Source of the DNA: Diaminobutyricimonas sp. LJ205
GTDB lineage: Bacteria; Actinomycetota; Actinomycetes; Actinomycetales; Microbacteriaceae
Direction of reading: 5' to 3'
NCBI RefSeq assembly: GCF_009755725.1
Contig: NZ_CP046619.1
Coordinates: forward strand, 496,001 to 560,000
Length of the DNA stretch: 64,000 nucleotides
The notes under the pieces are model-generated. The model searched no databases, had not been told where the DNA came from, and worked only from the letters and a program-made list of their open reading frames with translations. Each line of letters opens with the position of its first letter. The first letter of the stretch is position 1. A program made the position numbers and the translations under genes. This document shows, piece by piece, positions 62,529 through 64,000 of this stretch.

Positions 62529-63164
62529 ATGAGAGTCGCCGGCCGCCCGAGCCGGCCCAGGACGTTCTGGGTCGACCCTCGATTTCTCGTCGGTGTGGTG
62601 CTCGTCGTCGCCTCGGTCGTCGGGGTGATAGCGGTGATCGGCGCCGCCGACAGCAGCGTGCAGGTCTACGCGGCCCGCGCCGCGCTCGCACCGGGTGACC
62701 GGGTGGATGCCGAGGACCTGGTCACGCGAAGCGTTCGGCTCGGCGAGGCACGTGACCGCTACCTCGGACCGGACGAGCTGCCCGACGGCGGAGTGGTCAT
62801 CTCCCGCCCGGTTTCCGCGGGCGAGTTGCTGCCGCTGTCCGCCGTCGGCCAGAGCAGCGGCGCCCGGCTCGCCGCGGTCGTGGTGACGACGACCGGCGCG
62901 CTCAGTCGGGCGGTGACCGAGGGCAGCAGCGTCGATCTGTGGGTGACCAGGCCGGCGGATGCCCCGGACGCGGCACCGCCGACGGTGCTGGTCGGCGCCG
63001 CCCACGTGGTCGCGATCGCTGAGCCGGATGGGCTGCTCGCCGGCGAGGAGGGAGCATCCGTCGAACTGCTTGTACCCCGGTCGCGGCTGGCCGGAGTGCT
63101 CGAGGCAATCGCGGCGGAGGCGGCGCTGTCCCTGGTGCCGACGACCGTCCCGGTGCGGGGCTGA
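62529..63164 (+). CDS. SAF-domain membrane protein (CpaB/RcpC-like)
   Basis: 211 residues. One N-terminal helix (FLVGVVLVVASVVGVIAVIGA, about 20-40), then a SAF domain: VQVYAARAALAPGDRVDAEDLVTRSVRLG ... GGVVISRPVSAGELLPLSAVG, and a second beta part ending SLVPTTVPVRG. CpaB/RcpC proteins assemble Flp/Tad pili or secretion channels. GAGGGGAG lies 6 nt upstream of the ATG. It is followed 1 nt later by an ATPase gene, consistent with a Tad-type operon running off the window. Confidence 0.82.
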   Translation: MRVAGRPSRPRTFWVDPRFLVGVVLVVASVVGVIAVIGAADSSVQVYAARAALAPGDRVDAEDLVTRSVRLGEARDRYLGPDELPDGGVVISRPVSAGELLPLSAVGQSSGARLAAVVVTTTGALSRAVTEGSSVDLWVTRPADAPDAAPPTVLVGAAHVVAIAEPDGLLAGEEGASVELLVPRSRLAGVLEAIAAEAALSLVPTTVPVRG

Positions 63165-63165
63165 G

Positions 63166-64000
63166 ATGAGCAGGCTCGCCTTCGCGGTGCCGGTCGAGGT
63201 GGAGGATCGGCTCGCCGAGGACTGCCGGCGGTACGGCCACGAGATCATCGCGCGGTGCGACGACGCCGACGAACTTGCCGTCCTGTTGGCCGAGCGCCAG
63301 ACCGACGGCGCGGTGGTTGCGACCTCACCGCGCTATCTCACGGCGCGGCTGCTGGCGGAGGCGGACCTCGCCGGCACCCGCCTGGTCGGCCTGACAAGCA
63401 GTGAGGCCGACCGCCGGCACGCGTCCACGTTGGGTCTCTATGAGCTGGTCGATGTCGCCAGCGAGTGGCATGAAATCGAGGGGCTGCTGGTGGGCGTTCC
63501 GACCTCCGCACCGGCAACCCCGGCCGCGTCCGGCGGCCGAGGGACGGTGATCGCGGTCTGGGGGCCGGGCGGCGCACCAGGCAGGACGAGCATCGCGATC
63601 ACGGTCGCGGCCGAGTTGGCGGCATCCGGTCACTCCGTCGTGCTCGCCGATGCTGACACCTACAGCGGCACGATTGCGCCAGCGTTGGGGCTGCTCGACG
63701 AGTCGCCAGGTTTCGCCGCGGCCTGCCGGCTGGCCGGTGCCGGTGCGTTCACCGCCGCCGAGTTCGACCGGATCGCGCAACCGTTCGGCAGCGGCCAGCG
63801 CGGCTTCCGGGTGCTCACCGGGATCGGCCGCCCGCATCGCTGGCCGGAGCTGTCGGCCGCGCGGGTCGCCGCCGTGCTGACCGCGGTGCGCGGCTGGGCG
63901 GACTACGTCGTGGTCGACACCGGCTTCAATCTCGAGCGCGACGAGGAGATCTCAAGCGACCTGCACGCGCCGCGCCGGAACGCTGCCACCCTGACCGCGC
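63166..64000 (+). CDS. P-loop ATPase of CpaE/MinD type, 3' end outside window
   Basis: 278 codons are visible, open to the last base. N-terminal 125 residues resemble a receiver-like domain (LAFAVPVEVEDRLAEDCRRYGHEII). Then comes the deviant Walker A loop VIAVWGPGGAPGRTSIAITVAAELAASGHSVVLADADTYSG, followed by YVVVDTGFNLE as Walker B. CpaE-like ATPases localise Tad pili; MinD-like partitioning proteins share the motif. The stop TGA of the SAF gene lies 1 nt before the ATG. Confidence 0.82.
   Translation, partial: MSRLAFAVPVEVEDRLAEDCRRYGHEIIARCDDADELAVLLAERQTDGAVVATSPRYLTARLLAEADLAGTRLVGLTSSEADRRHASTLGLYELVDVASEWHEIEGLLVGVPTSAPATPAASGGRGTVIAVWGPGGAPGRTSIAITVAAELAASGHSVVLADADTYSGTIAPALGLLDESPGFAAACRLAGAGAFTAAEFDRIAQPFGSGQRGFRVLTGIGRPHRWPELSAARVAAVLTAVRGWADYVVVDTGFNLERDEEISSDLHAPRRNAATLTA

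Overview
The window is GC-rich DNA with strongly GC-biased third codon positions. Its genes (WhiB regulator, MtrA/MtrB/LpqB, class E sortase, LytR-CpsA-Psr protein, Rv3235- and Rv3259-like proteins, DUF3499, DUF5719) place it in a high-GC Actinomycetota chromosome. The fondness for GGATGCC/GCATCC and the dispersed GGTGGTTGAGGAGCGC-type repeats suggest Microbacteriaceae. That family call is inference; no rRNA or tRNA is present to confirm it.

Positions 1-16000 form an accessory cell-surface region. It holds three Wzy/O-antigen-ligase-type polymerases (577-1884, 6937-8817, 11669-12970), a VanZ protein, a Tat-type right-handed beta-helix protein, a SAM methyltransferase with a broken partial copy on the other side of the beta-helix gene, a Doc/ribbon-helix-helix toxin-antitoxin pair, an LCP ligase divergent from a polymerase, an LPVTG-anchored repeat adhesin with its own promoter, and a four-gene cluster of unrecognised small proteins including a leucine-rich-repeat protein (13219-15948).

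Positions 16000-55000 largely follow a conserved actinobacterial backbone known from mycobacteria and streptomycetes (whiB, DUF3499/pmm, ahcY, mtrAB-lpqB, comF, hpf, secA). The order here is acyl-CoA dehydrogenase, manA, class E sortase, GlxA-type regulator, galE, whiB, GT2 glycosyltransferase, DUF5719, aldo-keto reductase, Ser/Thr kinase, Rv3259-like, DUF3499, manB, YciI, ahcY, RDD, SpoIIM, the five-gene DUF58-MoxR-DUF4350-DUF4129 operon, mtrA-mtrB-lpqB, comF, hpf and secA. ManA and ManB interconvert fructose-6-P, mannose-6-P and mannose-1-P, and GalE makes UDP-galactose, so precursors for surface glycans are made beside the polymerase genes. A frameshifted AbiEi-like gene and an MFS transporter/2-hydroxyacid dehydrogenase cassette sit between SpoIIM and the DUF58 operon.

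Positions 55000-64000 contain a P450 system (LysR regulator, a cytosolic HtaA-domain protein, a 3-cysteine ferredoxin, a ferredoxin reductase and a CYP199-like P450), a septum-formation-type lipoprotein, tandem DUF1905 proteins and the start of a probable Tad/Flp-type locus (SAF-domain protein, P-loop ATPase cut by the window end). Five perfect DnaA boxes (TGTGGATAA, all in one orientation) lie in three intergenic regions here, two of them as pairs spaced 28 and 30 bp. Two dispersed palindromic repeat families punctuate gene ends across the window.
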